Assembly: GCA_037833965.1 (NCBI GenBank)
Contig: AP031356.1
Span: 7,524,501 to 7,588,500, forward strand
Direction of reading: 5' to 3'
DNA length: 64,000 bases
DNA from: Marchantia polymorpha subsp. ruderalis
Lineage: Eukaryota > Streptophyta > Marchantiopsida > Marchantiales > Marchantiaceae
In this document: positions 21,701 to 33,992 of the stretch, piece by piece
How the letters are laid out: every line of letters starts with the position of its first letter
Position numbering within the stretch: the stretch's first letter is position 1
Position numbers and translations under genes: made by a program
Notes under the pieces: generated by a model
The model's input: only the letters and a program-made list of their open reading frames with translations
What the model was told of the DNA's origin: nothing
Database searches by the model: none

Positions 21701-22615
21701 TACCCTTTGTGCTGATATCCAAGTTTAATAATGAAGTGTAATTTTATTGAACAAAATTTAAAGACGTATTTAAATTTTAGGCTAATAATAAAGTGATTAA
21801 AAAATATATTAAATATCAGTGTAAAATGTTCATGTAACATATGAGCGAGTATGTATTTCGTTGCCAAATTTTGCGAAATTGCACGAAGATGATTCGTATT
21901 CCAAAAAAATTTCAAAAATATGAAGAAATTCTTTTATGAAAATTATGATGAAATAATTTGAAAGAAGAAAACCGATAGTTAATTTTTCTTGCACTCTCAT
22001 CAATTTCAGTAGATCAAAAAGAAGTAGATAAAATTTAGTAGTTCATGCCAAAAATAAGACACTAATTTAATTCATTGTCACAAATTGAACAGAAGTCGAA
22101 AATTCAATTTGAATCTAGAACATTGGATAGATTTTATCAATAGATGTCACAATAAAATAAAATATTCCATTGTTCAAAAAATAAATTAATACTTACATTA
22201 GTTCATTGATGTTAAAATGAAAAATCAATAAATTTTAATAGATTTACTCTCATTTTTTCTTTTAATGGAAGAGTAAAAATGAATCATAGTTAGATACAAG
22301 GATGTGATTGAGTATAAAATAACATGCTTAATTTAATCTCATTCCAAGAATGTTATGAATGGAACAATATAATTTTAAGTTGGATTGAAGAAAAAATGGT
22401 AAAATTTTACAATTTTTAATTTCAAAATAAAATTTCACGTTTTTTGAAGAATTAAAAATTAAATTTTCAACACATCAAATTCCAAAATTCTGTACTTTTT
22501 AAAGAAAATAAGCTAGAATTATGCAAATCTTTAATAAAGTTGATATTTTAAATGTTTAATCTATCTAACATATTTTCCGATATGAGACATATTTTATTTT
22601 ATTTCGCATCTCACG
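21701..22615. other. AT-rich DNA, nothing seen
   Basis: Strongly A/T-biased sequence with stops in all frames and no tandem structure noticed. Confidence 0.6.
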
Positions 22616-22729
22616 GTGTCTCGAACCTTGACTGACTGCAAGGGCCTAATGACAGGGTTCTCCCCTAAATATATAAGGCTATTGCCGATAACAAAGCTGC
22701 TCAAGCCAAACAAACAGGACAGCCAGAAC

Positions 22730-24340
22730 AAGGGCAACACATTACAGCTTGCGGGCTCATTGTTGTGGATGCGCAGTTACACAATCCACGCGATCAACTC
22801 TAACATCTGCTTATGACTAGAAACCATAAGCAGAGCTGTGCTTATGGCACAACTGTGAGATAAAATCCCTACCCAATACTGTGATTGGCAGCAGCGGAAA
22901 CCTGGACACGTCAGTGTCATTGCCTCGATTTGCGATGCAAATGCTGCCCGTGAAAAATTTTAGACGCCACCTGAAATGACATTTAGTGGTAGTTCCCTTG
23001 TACACACGGGTGGTGTCATAGATGAATGCAGTGATAGATTCACTGAATATATCTATAAAGCAGTCCGTGTGGACTGATGAGCTCATATTGTTCGTGTTTC
23101 GAATGCGCTGGCGATTGTGGCTTGCAGGAGGTGTAACGAGGAGTAGAGGAGAGGCTGTGGGAATTCGGGAACGACGGGGTTAAAAGATGAACAGTCATGG
23201 ACCGAAACTGAGTAATAACGATGAGTAGTTCAGTCTTGCCGCGCTGCTCGGCCCACAGCGCGGCAAGACTAATAGGTGGTCGTCGTACTTTCGATTCTCG
23301 TCGTTTTAGCATCACTTTTTCGAAGTGAGAACTCTTCTCGGTCCTTCTTTCCAAGGTTCTTTCGCAATGTTTTTTCACCCGAGCTCAAGTTAGTTTTCGA
23401 AAACAGGCGTATGCCAGGAAAACATCAACAGCAATGTGTTTAGGCGGAGTTTCTTTTCGTGGGAAATTCAATGAGGGCGCAGATGAAGTAAATTTTGCGC
23501 ATGGACGAATTTGATTGTTTCTGAAGAAGTGATGGTCGGCCACTTCTTTCACGTTGTTTGCACATATTTGATGAAGAAAGCTTTACCGTAAACTGATTCT
23601 CAATAATTGGACTGCAGACAGGATGGCGCCGTCGAAGTTCAGCAGGGCCAATCAAGAGTCATGGCTGTAGTTACAGGAACGTTAGGTGCACTCTTTCCAG
23701 ACCGCCCGACTGAGGGGTTCGCTTATCATATTTACGCATTTCTCGCCTATGGCAGACCGATCGTTTGAACTAGGTCGCCCTGGAGAACTTTCGGTAGGAT
23801 TAGGACGAATCATCGACCGTGGGCTGAGGTACAATCTACTTCTCGCCAGTACTTTCTCAACTGGGAAGCAGATCTCTAGCAGATGGGTTTTGCTTCTGTG
23901 AACAATTCTTACACCCTGGACATATTTCTGAGCAGAGAGAGTAGGGCGGTGGGTACCAACTGTAGACGCTGTAATTACCTTTGTGCAGAGCTTGGTTGTG
24001 GGCAGCAAAGAGCTCATCAGCGTCCAGACTGATGGTTTTATAGATGTGTTCGGTGGTTCCCTGTGCAGAGGAACTGCCATTCAGCTTCAACTTAGGAGCG
24101 CCCGTTCTGGGGTAGCTTCTGCATTGCAGCAGGAGAGGGGCACTGACAAGGCCACGTTTCCGTTTGTGCCAATCTCAATTCGGGTAGGGATGTCAGGCCA
24201 GAGCTGTGCCATAAGCAGATGTTAGAGGTGATCGTTTGGATTGTGTACCTGCGAATGGACTTCTAATCTACACGAATGTACAATCTATCAAATACAAATA
24301 TATAGGGCATATACATAACAAGGGCAACACATTACAGCTT
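22730..24340. repeat. Inverted pair of unknown coding remnants with direct-repeat flanks
   Basis: The word AAGGGCAACACATTACAGCTTG occurs at ~22,732 and ~24,320 as a direct repeat. Inside it, 22,800-23,100 (+) and 23,995-24,230 (-) are diverged copies of one sequence. Both begin CTAACATCTGCTTATGGC and then encode a protein start MAQLWPDIPTR (intact in the minus copy, TGA after MAQL in the plus copy). The minus copy continues through GTNGNVALSVPLSCCNAEA and, after one frame change, SSSAQGTTEHIYKTISLDA and ADELFAAHNQALHKG. No family was recognised. The arrangement could be an inverted duplication or a composite element. Confidence 0.5.
23232..23270. repeat. 15-bp perfect hairpin, GC-rich
   Basis: Arms AGTCTTGCCGCGCTG and its exact complement flank a 9-nt loop (CTCGGCCCA). 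It lies between the two inverted coding remnants. Confidence 0.85.
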
Positions 24341-25351
24341 GAAGTTCATGCGCAGGTATACAATCCAAGTGATCACTTCTAACAATAATATCAATGAAGC
24401 AAAATATAATAAATAATTAACATAGATATTTAGATATGTTCGTGTATTAACATAGACTTTAGATTTGAATTTGCGCATAGACTTTAGATATTTTTTGTTA
24501 CATTGACATCCTGTTAGGGACCGGATCAGGGTAGACAAAAATGTGAGCTTCGCTGCAACCAAGCTAGGCAGGAGTCCAACACAGTTACACAAAAGTAGGA
24601 CTGCACATAGGTGAAGGGACAGAAGTTTATTGGTCCAATATCTGGTGTTGATGTACTGAAGGATGGGGCAAACCTCCTTCTCTTCTATTACTGGAAGCCC
24701 ATCTAGATGAGTTGAACTTAGATAGTCAAGACCGTTGAGACGTGGCTGCATCACCAAGAAAACCGAGACATTGTTGCACCTTCACCGAGAAAACCGAGAC
24801 ATAGTTGCACCGCCAAGTAACCGCGGTTGGGACACCTCATCCTTGTAGAAGGTAGTACCTTTTAGTATGTCTCGCCGATGCGCCCGTGACATTATCCCCT
24901 CTTCAAGTGACATCTTCCAGATGGAGCCGGTTTATGTGGTTACCATTGATGAAATCAAGCAATATCTTCCAAACGGAGCTGGTTTGTGTGGATACCTTTA
25001 ATGAAATGGATTGACAGCTCTTGGATGTGAGTTCAAGTTTTGACAGGCTTCCAAGTGGCTTCTGTCGGTGAATAGACTGCCAAAAATCGAAATACTTGAC
25101 CTTGTCGCGTAGTTTCTTTGAATCCCAAGACTTCTGGAACTTCAAATTTTTCTTGATCTTCGACTTCGATTGGAGCTGGAGGTTTTGTCTGCGTCCCGGG
25201 ATTTGAGTATTGTGGAAAGGTTAAAGCAAGGAGACATGGAAGACTTTGTGGATCTTGAACTGGGGAGGGAGCTCCAACTGGCTAGCTATGGGACCAACAC
25301 TACATCATACTTGGATACAAGAGATACAGATTTTGATAACTGTAGGATGTA
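24341..25351. other. No recognised gene; short tandem duplication near 24,755
   Basis: A ~28-bp unit containing GAGAAAACCGAGACAT.GTTG is duplicated near 24,755-24,812. Minus-strand frames at 24,332-24,757 and 24,903-25,145 look weakly protein-like (the second has LGSLSKLEL) but match no family I can name with support. Confidence 0.4.
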
Positions 25352-27480
25352 GCCGCAATACGGAAGATTTGGGCAATTTGATTAACACCGTTTCTGGGAT
25401 AATTTCCTCTGAGATCTAGCAAAACTCAAGCGATCATTTCACGATGGCGGACACACACGTCCCATGTGTTTGGCGAACTCTCCTGCAGCTGCATATAAGA
25501 TATTCTGGATTGACCAAGAGATTGGGAATGGACTTATTCTAGTCCTCCAATATCTTAACATTAGCCCACTAGAGGATATCTCGTTGTTGTTTATTCATGT
25601 GCTGGATAGTGGACTTGACCTTTGACAAATTTCCTCCCAGGGGTCTTACTGATTATGGACTATCAAGTTCATCAAAGGTCGTCCCATGAGCGGCGTCCAG
25701 ACTGCATTTATTTGTGAGTGAGATGTATTATAGAGCCCAGATGACAAGCCTCATTGCAGTTGCAGAGAGGATTCCGGGATGAATTAAGAATGCTCGCCAA
25801 AAGTTTTTGGATATTCAGTTTTGCGATTGGTTTCGGCTTGAGGCCACGATTTATGATTCATAGTTTGTCATCTCTCTTACAGCGTCTAGCATCATCAATG
25901 TCACCTAGGGTCAATCCACAGCAGACGAGTACCTCACTCCGCACAATGATGCCCGAGCTGGGCTGAATCAAGGCATACCGAGCCTGACCTGGGACACCAC
26001 GCTGGAATCGTATGCTACTGACTGGGCCGCCACCAGAGCAGCTGCTGGTGACGACTGCGCTCTCATACACTCTGGAGGGCCTTACGGGGAGAACATCTAC
26101 TGGTCCAGTGGACCGAGCACCCCAGCGGATGCAGTGCAGGCCTGGGTCAGCGAGGAGGCATACTACGACTACGCAACAAATTCGTGCTCGGCCATAGAGG
26201 GCGAGTCTTGCGGTCATTACACGCAGGTCCCATGCAAATTCTTGTCGTGCTTCTCTTGCCTGGTGTGCGCGAAGTTGTGTTTCCATGGCTTAAGCCGTAG
26301 TTTGATTTTCAGAGATTTTTATATCTTGCGAACTAACCACGAGCCCAGGACCTGTATCAGGATAGAGCTGTTCCGACAGATGTAAAAAAGATGATGGGCT
26401 TCACGCATTCTCTGGAAACTCATGAATGGGACGAGAAACTGGAAGTCAATTTTGTGTCTGTGTTTTTCCCACAGTCGGGCGTGCAGTAGATGTGATGAGC
26501 TTCGCGGGTTTTGACACGGGTCGCACTCTTTGCAACAGGTCGTGTGGAGGGACACAGCGGCGCTAGGATGCGGGTCGGCCACTTGTCCCTCTGGTGCCTT
26601 GTTCGTCGTTTGCAGCTACGACCCCCCGGGAAACGTTGTCGGTCAGCTTCCTTACTAGACTTCCTCCACGAATTGCTGCGGCCGTCGAGCGACTCCGAGT
26701 TTCATCTTTGCTGAAGTGGTGGACATATAGTACTGTATTCTCAATACTTTCAACACATGTCCATCAGTGGACAAATATCGAAGGCAAAGTAGGGAGGGGC
26801 AGGGATGAGATTTTCATAGGAGGGCACTCCATCGATCCCTGCCGTGAGGTTGACAGAGAGTGTAGTGAGAATCTTGTTTCTGAATACAGCGCATTGTAAT
26901 TGCTTCTACGCTTGCATAGTACTGACTGATGTACTGTAGATGATATTTTTAAGTTTTTAAGTGGGATATTTTAGTACAACCACTTATAAGCATAACTCCA
27001 ATCCCTGGCAGGGCATTGTGGTTGTAACTTGTTATCAGTCGTTGCGAGTAGCTTGAGGCTGGGAATGAGCAAACGTCGTCTCTATTGATAGCTGAGTGGA
27101 TTTCAGAAAGCTCAATCGTAATACTGTACAGATATTGAAGAAGGAGCTGCGATTAATGTGAATCTTTTGTTTGGAAATCTGTATTGCTCTCAATTATAGA
27201 CGAAGTGCATGGCGACCTTAAAAACTCTGGCAGGAAAACCTAAACATAGACTTGCAGTCGAAAACGGATAAAGACTGGAGACAGTCATCTGGCAATCACA
27301 GCGTCGATGCTCTCAGACATCGGCTGTTTGTAGACGTCATCAACGTGTGCATGCACGCCCCCTTATACGACCAACTTTCAAGCTTACTGCTCTACTATGT
27401 CTGTAGTGATGGACCCACACCAATATACGCTCTCCTAACAATGGTTGCATACCTTTTCGAGCTATCACCATTGTGGACCC
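25352..27480 (+). repeat. PR-1 arm 3 (solitary)
   Basis: Starts at the GCCGCAATACGGAAG boundary and runs to ~27,480, where the 3' flank breaks off within LWTRPAL. It lacks a 318-bp block equivalent to 47,650-47,967 of arm 5, which carries the TATA box and the leader. It is nearly identical to arm 6. Confidence 0.75.
25826..26658 (+). pseudogene. PR-1 pseudogene, copy 3 (no promoter, no start, frameshift, stop)
   Basis: Exon 1 equivalent is 25,826-26,226 and exon 2 equivalent is 26,539-26,658. Lesions: the start codon ATG is ATT (25,826-25,828); one base is missing in the signal-peptide region near 25,862; CAG is TAG in the VAQGQ region near 25,907; the promoter block is deleted upstream. Downstream, both exons are otherwise open, with the GENIYWSSGPST loop, GHYTQ|VVWRDT junction and PPGNVVGQLPY end. 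Ser/Ala positions differ slightly (SAIEG for SAPEG). The later body is well preserved, so inactivation is recent. Confidence 0.85.
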
Positions 27481-28500
27481 GCCCTGCGCTTTGCTGTTGA
27501 TTGTGTACAACAAGAAGCGCGTTTCCTTCTTGGACGACAAAGCAAGGACCAGATCTTTGTGATAGGTCAAAACCAGACTTTGAAGCCTGCACGAGTCACA
27601 TGTTTTGGCATATAGAGCCGTCAACACATGCTCGCCAAAATGTGCGAGCACTTGCTGTTAATAGCATCGAGCCTTCTCGCAGTATTGAATCATCTGGCAG
27701 AATGGTTCCACAACCAATACTCCTTGCTTGTACGTACGTTTTCCACACGCTGGTAAAAGCAATGTGAAGTCTTCTTTCTCCAAATCCCTCATTACCTGTT
27801 GCAGTGACAACATATCAGCTAGTAACAAATGAGCAAAGTATGGCTCCATCCGTACCCAAACATGCATTTTTGCAAGCAAGTCCACTGGCAGTCATCATCT
27901 GATTCGCCTGAAACCTTACACTCTATTTTCCATTGGACGTAGTTACCTTGTCAAAAATTTCCAATCAGCAGCCGAATCCTTTTTCTAGGAGTACAACTAG
28001 GCGTATCATGTTTCTCAAGACCAACCCTCACACTCCTAAGTTGCTTCGCATTTGCGGAAACTTACACCTTTTCAAGTACTGGATTCACCATGCTAGTTCT
28101 AGGAGCAACCACACCTCTACTTTAGCCACCACTCAAACTCTGTTTGCCACGAGCTACTAAACTTTTAATCTTTTGACTAGTTGGAGGGGTGTAGCTTTTT
28201 TGTTTCCGTCGTCTTTCTCTTTAGCTTTTTCTTCAACTTTCTTCCCATCATCTTTTGACTCGTAACTTTCAGACAAGCCCACAAACATTGAAACCCAATC
28301 CCTTACCTTAGGTTTGGTTTGCGGATGACCATGTGTACTGGAAACTGACATCCTCTTGGCACCACCTTAACCAGAGGCCATTTTTGGATTCGATCCCGCT
28401 TTGGTTGTACTCTTATCACGACTAGCTAGGCCTTCGTTAAAAGCAGTTGGCGGCTCTTCACGAGCTAAAGCAGCACTTGCCATTAGATTCATCCGACTTG
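27481..28500 (-). pseudogene. Decayed unknown coding DNA joined to arm 3
   Basis: Minus-strand frames at 27,340-27,651, 27,658-27,885 and 28,157-28,351 have protein-like composition (ALSSKKETRFLLYTINSKA; KRTYKQGVLVVEPFCQMIQY; SMFVGLSESYESKDDGKKVE) and lie in order. Stops separate them and no family was recognised. Best read as remnants of one or two genes. Confidence 0.3.
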
Positions 28501-31395
28501 AGTCAATATTGAGAATCTCCTCAACTCATGTTGTGAAGATAGTTTATTTCATAATACATAATAATGTTCTTCAGAAAATACTAAAAAATAGCCCTCATGT
28601 ATGATACTATTTAGATTAGAGCTAACTAAAATTAAATCTTTACCAAAACATGATAATTTCAAAATATATAGAGTTATTATAAAGATTTTAGAAACTCTAT
28701 TTGTGCTACCCATGCAAATGCCGCATAGTATCATAATTTTTTGGAAATTACTCAAAGGAATAACTTTGATTAATGTATTATTTAGATTGAAATTATCGTT
28801 AATATAATATATACATATTCATTCATAACATGCTCTTTGATTTATCCAAATATCTGATCTTAAATGCAGAATTCAATTGGTTTTTGAATCTATTCACTTT
28901 GGATTGACTCTTTGTCAAAATGAACATGTCATTAGATAAAAAATTCAATAATGAAGTAATAATGATTACTTTATTGGAATGCAAACATGCCTATTGTCAT
29001 AATAAGTACCGCAATTCGGAAATTTTGACTATTTTTAACCATCACATAATGGCCGTAGAGGAACAGGAAGATAGTTCGGCGGATAATTTAACCCTTTCTG
29101 AATACTATTAAAAGGCTAAGGTCACATTAATTACAGCTCCACCAGGAAGTGGTAAACCCTACGAAGCTCTCTCTTGCCAAAGGTAGACTCACCAACCAAT
29201 TACCCAATGCTGTGGAAAAAAAAAATATATTTTTCCCGGCATATTTATTCTCGAAATATTACAAATATTGTAAATTAATTAACTTTTCGTCATTTTTTTA
29301 AATATTTTTTTATTTTTAACAAAGTCATTTTGTTAAAAAATATTTGATTTTATTATTGTGAGCTTTATGAAATATTTAATATATTACCATGATGTTGTTA
29401 AGAGGTTCAATAAAAAAATATCATTGGGAAAGCATGTATTGTTTTTGATTAGATTTATGATATGGATTTAAATGAAATTATAATATTTTATTTCAAATTA
29501 AGTTAATTTTACTTAGAAGCTTGCTCTTCAAAGTAATAATATATCATTCTATGATTTAAGGCATTATTTTGACAATTCAAACAAAGAAACCAGATGTATA
29601 TTATCTTACTCATATATTGATCTAAAATAGAAATTTTGTGTTTAATAAATCCATATCTTTGAACTAGATAAGGTAGTAGAAACTTTGTGTAAATTCTACT
29701 TTTTAAATTCTTATTTTCATTTTGCATTATTTAATTTTTTTTGAAATTATTGATTAAATGGAAAATAAAATAACAATTTCAAAATTTTACCTGGATATTG
29801 GTTTACTTAAGCTGGTTTACGTATGAGTAGTTAGATTGGTTAGTATGACATTGAAAGAATAGCTGGTGATAACTTTTGAGAACACAATTTAGTATATCAA
29901 TGAAATAATCTTTGTCTCTCGGTGGATTAAGGTGACTGAAGCGAATCATGTTCTCTTAATTTGATTTCTTGGAATATATTTGTTACCGTGAATGTAGTTG
30001 TGTAGCTAAAGTACCATGTCTTTCATGATAAGTCACAAGTGCAAGCTTATACAAAGCAGAAAATTAAAGTCATTATATACAAGAAATGATATAATATAAC
30101 CTTCATTCAAATAAATATTCAATTTAAAGAAGTTTAAAATATGTCACTCATTTTATACCAACTAGCACAAGGATCATACGAACTTAAATGAAATCTTTGT
30201 GCACTTGAAATATTTTTGGTTCCTAGTATTAAAGGGTTTGATTGAATTTAGATGTGTACTTTCTAAACTCACCAATCTTTATTTTCTTTTTTTTTGACAT
30301 ATTCATTGAACTATCTCAGAAATTTTTTCCCTTTAAAAGTACATAGAAAGACTTAACAAGTATACTAATTGGACTTGAAATAAGAAAAAATTTTAATTAT
30401 TAAAATTCTAAAACAGCAGCAATTATTTATATTTGATAAATAAATAAAATTCTAATTCACAGTTTTTGTAAAATAAATTTTTTAGCTATTTCAAACTCGA
30501 TTGAAGTTACTTTATCCTGAAGCTATAATTTAGTTACATATGTTTTTATTTCAAAAAATTTTCCTTGCTTTTGAATCATATTTCACTACAAATAGTTTTA
30601 TAGATTTATTGATTACAATGACATTACCTTAACATTTTTAAATTTCACATATTCATACAATGATTCTCAATCTTTTGGAAGAATGTATAATTTTTGTAAT
30701 AATTCATGACATCTGACCTTATGAGAGTTGCTTTCATCAGTTTTTTTCAAGATTGGTGAGTATCGCAAATATCTTACTCTTAATATATTGCAATTTATAA
30801 CTTAATAAAATTTAATAAAATTTAATAAAATTTAATGGTTAAATGTATATTTCAATTTTCAAACATTAATTGATTAAAAGTGTCTATAAAAATAATATGT
30901 ATATTTATAAAACTGTAAAAAACATCAAATTTACAGTAACACAAAAGTATATGAAAATACTCAAAAAATACCAACCATTAATCTTACAAATTTATCTATT
31001 CACCTCTTTTTACAATTTGATATTTAAATTTCAATACAAACATTTACAATAAAAACTTAAAGCTTTTTTTTAGGATTAAATTTCTTTGGTTAATATGAAC
31101 CTCAAATGAATCTTTAAAGTTTAAATTTGAAACGCTTAACTCTTTTAAAGTTTCTTAAGGAAAAACTTTCCCTACAACAATAGGACTGTGAAACATGAAG
31201 ATCCACGTAAAGCTATAATCGATCAGCATATTAGAAGACGCTTTGCTTTTCAGATACGATTCGTATATACTGCACAAAGGTGGACTTGCGACGAGTTTCA
31301 TCCACTTGTTACCATTACAGTTCGCCCATAAGGAGTATCAGATTTCTTCTCGAAGCATGCTGTGATTTATCCAGCCATTATCGATCATGCTGTGA
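28501..31395. other. Long AT-rich region, nothing coding seen
   Basis: ~2.9 kb of A/T-biased DNA with poly-A and poly-T runs and only short frames. A small triplication of TTTAATAAAA occurs near 30,805-30,835. Part of 28,815-28,945 repeats 19,565-19,690. Confidence 0.6.
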
Positions 31396-31400
31396 TTATT

Positions 31401-31452
31401 TTGAATAGAGGGTCCCTCTATTCAACTGAGTCTCCTCTAAGAGGGGACTCAG
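31401..31452. repeat. Two adjacent hairpins
   Basis: First: 12-bp arms TTGAATAGAGGG (31,401-31,412) and 31,414-31,425 around a single T. Second: CTGAGTCTCCTC and GAGGGGACTCAG (31,426-31,452), with one mismatch. They abut with no spacer at the edge between AT-rich and mixed DNA. Confidence 0.8.
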
Positions 31453-32380
31453 TCCTATAAGTAGAACGTTCAGTGTACGTAAGTGGACTAACTTGAGCCT
31501 GAGCCGGCGGCTAGTTATAGTCACTTCGAGACAAGTCGTGGAGCAAGTTCCGAAGCGATCGCAGCATGACGACATGCCAGATTTCGAAGATTTCCTCTCC
31601 ACTTACGCCAGCAAAAGTTTCTTTCCGATCGGACTCCCGCACGTGACGTGAAAGTCGCATGCATCGTGTGACGTTCCTTTTCAGTCTACTTTCCGGGTAG
31701 CCGGGAATGTTTGACAAATGTGTCTGCCGAGGCCAAAAGACAGTTTCCTGTCGCCCGATGGTCTCTCATACGATGGAGAAGTTCGAGTCGCGCCAGTCCA
31801 AGGGATCACGGGGCCGTACAGCAACAGCACCGAAACATTCCAAACAAGCTTTCTGGACCAAGGTCTTCGTTTGACTGCTTGGAGTCAACTGCAACGTTAC
31901 ATTCCAGCTTTCTGGACCAAGGTCTTTATTTGACTGCTTGGAGTCACAATTGAATGTGTTCTAGAACGCGCAGATGTTCAGGACCGTGTGGAGCTACGCA
32001 CACAGGTCCAGCCGTCTGGTTTTCTGAAATTTTATAACTCTAAATTATCCAGTTCTTGCGTTCGGAGCCTTACTCTAATTTTCGACCTTCGGAAGAATAA
32101 GGGAGTTTGATTACATCAGAAATCTATTTTCCGTTTGTCGGATTCTTGCTAGAGGGATCAGGACAGCAGGTAGCTGACTTTGAATGGCGAATAAGCTTGG
32201 AAATCAAAGCAATGTAAAAGCTCAAGGAAACTCAACTGGATATTGGGCAAGAGGTATAACGTGCACGCTATGGTTGACAATGTCGTCTGAGTCTTTCGGC
32301 GAGCAGATTCTGGTCTGTCAAGCTGAAGGGTCCTTAACGACGACTTTCAAGATAGCCCCAATCTTGCATGAACTGATTCA
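31453..32380. other. Intergenic DNA upstream of the polyphenol oxidase
   Basis: No recognised gene. A ~20-bp word (TTTCTGGACCAAGGTCTT) is duplicated at 31,850 and 31,909, each followed by TTTGACTGCTTGGAGTCA. Confidence 0.4.
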
Positions 32381-32388
32381 TATAAATA
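32381..32388 (+). promoter_or_regulatory. TATA box of the polyphenol oxidase gene
   Basis: TATAAATA preceded by GATTCA, in GC-neutral DNA. It would place transcription start near 32,412 and a leader of ~355 nt before the ATG at 32,769. A shorter leader from an unseen promoter cannot be excluded. Confidence 0.5.
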
Positions 32389-32768
32389 GCAGATGTCGGA
32401 AGCTCAATTCTGCAGTTGCTCGCTCTGATCTCAGAGTGCTAGTAGTTGTGGAGATAGGAGTCTGTCCGCAATCACGGACTGTAAAATTTACTAGACACTC
32501 AGAGGTTGCCATTGCTCTCTGAGACTCGTAATATCTTCCAGCTTATCTTTAAGATCAGGGACGAGTATGAACGGTCGAAGGTTAGCACTGTCGGGGTCTT
32601 TGCACAGATAAGCCGACAGCTTGAAGTTGAGCCTGTTCGAAAGAGTTACTCTGGAAAGAGTCAACCTTTTAGGCGAACAGTAAACTTGAATTCTTAATTT
32701 TTAGACGACCAAAATCAGATTGAGGTTGGTGATTTCCGCGGCTGAAGCAGTATCAGCAGCTGTGTACT

Positions 32769-33992
32769 ATGGCTTTCAGGAGTCCAATGGTGCTCTTGGG
32801 GCTGTTCTTGCTCTGCCGCATGCTATCAAATGTTCAGTCAGCTCCTATCAAGATCACGAGGGAAACATTCAGGGAGTGCAGGCGTGGTCAGTGGGCTGGC
32901 ATTCCAGCTGACTGCTGCCCTCCGAAGACCATCGACGGACCCATCATCGACTTCAGTCCTCCGAAGCTTAATCCCTCCAAACCTCTGAGAGTCAGGAAGG
33001 CCCTGCAGTGCCTAAGTGGCAAGGAGCTGAGGACGTACACCAAGAAGCTGCAGAAAGGGTACAGATTGATGCGCGCTCTTCCAGACACCGATCCCCGTTC
33101 TTACGCGAGGCAATACGGGATTCACTGCGCTTACGCAACAGGCTCATTCATCCAAGATGGCTCCAACAATTTGACCATCGACGTACACGTCGGATGGTAC
33201 TTCCACCCGTGGCACCGAGCTTATGTGTATTTCCACGAGAAGATTCTGCAAAAGCTACTCAATGATACAGAGTTCTCTCTTCACTACTGGAATTACGACA
33301 ACACTAACTCTCTCGACAAAAACGAAGCCCTCCATGATGGTGGCTGCTACAAGTCCGGGCTGTACTTCCCCCCCATGTACAACGACCCGACAAAGGCTAC
33401 ATTCCAGTGGAATCGCTCAGAGAGGGCATTCGATCCGAAAAGACCGGCGGACCTCGCATTCGATGGAACTCGTTACAATATTAGTTTAGGCCCCCCATCG
33501 TTTCCAGACAACCTGACTTTGGCTCAAATTATCTGGAGGAACAACGAGCTCATGCACAGAACTTTCCTCACCTGGGGAAATTCTACTATCGCCTTCATGG
33601 GGAAGGAGTACAGAGAGGGAGATCCACAGGCTCTTGGCATCGCTAATGGAGCTGGTATGCAAGAGAAGTATTCACACACCAGCATGCACTGCTACGTCGG
33701 CGGAAAGATGTTCGAGCCTAAGAGCGCCCCAGAGGATCCTGTATTTTTTCCCTTCCACGCCAACCTCGAGAGGCTTTGGGATGTCTGGCTATCTCTCGGT
33801 GACGATCACAGGAATCCGACGAGCTCGGATTGGCTCGATGGAGAGTTTCTTCTGTGGGATGAGAATGCGGTTATGAACAGATTCAGAGTGAGGGACTTCC
33901 TCAGCGCAGAAGCTCTCGGATACACATACCAGAAGGCAAACGTGGACAGCTGGGTTAATTTTGACACCAGCTCACCCTACCCGGAGTCTTAG
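32769..33992 (+). CDS. Secreted polyphenol oxidase / tyrosinase-family protein, intronless
   Basis: 407 residues with a signal peptide (1-24, VLLGLFLLCRML). A plant-type cysteine cluster follows (C37, and CCPP at 49-52). The CuA site has H119, H140 and H149 in GIHC...HVGWYFHPWHRAYVYFHE. The CuB site has H303 and H307 (SHTSMH) and H330 (DPVFFPFHANLERLW). Then comes a DWL-type region (DWLDGEFLLWDENA, 354-367). The family oxidises o-diphenols to quinones with two coppers. The Cys that forms a thioether with the second CuA His in catechol oxidases (HCAYC) is Ala123 here (HCAYA). Six N-glycosylation sequons fit a secreted protein. There is no plastid transit peptide, and the C-terminal KFDV domain is missing, so the protein is shorter than angiosperm enzymes. 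The start is the first ATG of the frame, in ACTATGGCT context. Confidence 0.93.
   Translation: MAFRSPMVLLGLFLLCRMLSNVQSAPIKITRETFRECRRGQWAGIPADCCPPKTIDGPIIDFSPPKLNPSKPLRVRKALQCLSGKELRTYTKKLQKGYRLMRALPDTDPRSYARQYGIHCAYATGSFIQDGSNNLTIDVHVGWYFHPWHRAYVYFHEKILQKLLNDTEFSLHYWNYDNTNSLDKNEALHDGGCYKSGLYFPPMYNDPTKATFQWNRSERAFDPKRPADLAFDGTRYNISLGPPSFPDNLTLAQIIWRNNELMHRTFLTWGNSTIAFMGKEYREGDPQALGIANGAGMQEKYSHTSMHCYVGGKMFEPKSAPEDPVFFPFHANLERLWDVWLSLGDDHRNPTSSDWLDGEFLLWDENAVMNRFRVRDFLSAEALGYTYQKANVDSWVNFDTSSPYPES

Noticed and set aside
22817-23086. Minus-strand frame as a gene
   Set aside because: The homologous reading is on the opposite strand (MAQL start) and is broken, so this frame is a shadow.
25754-25966. 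Alternative ATG frame entering PR-1 copy 3
   Set aside because: It runs in the wrong frame after the one-base loss and stops before the CAP domain.
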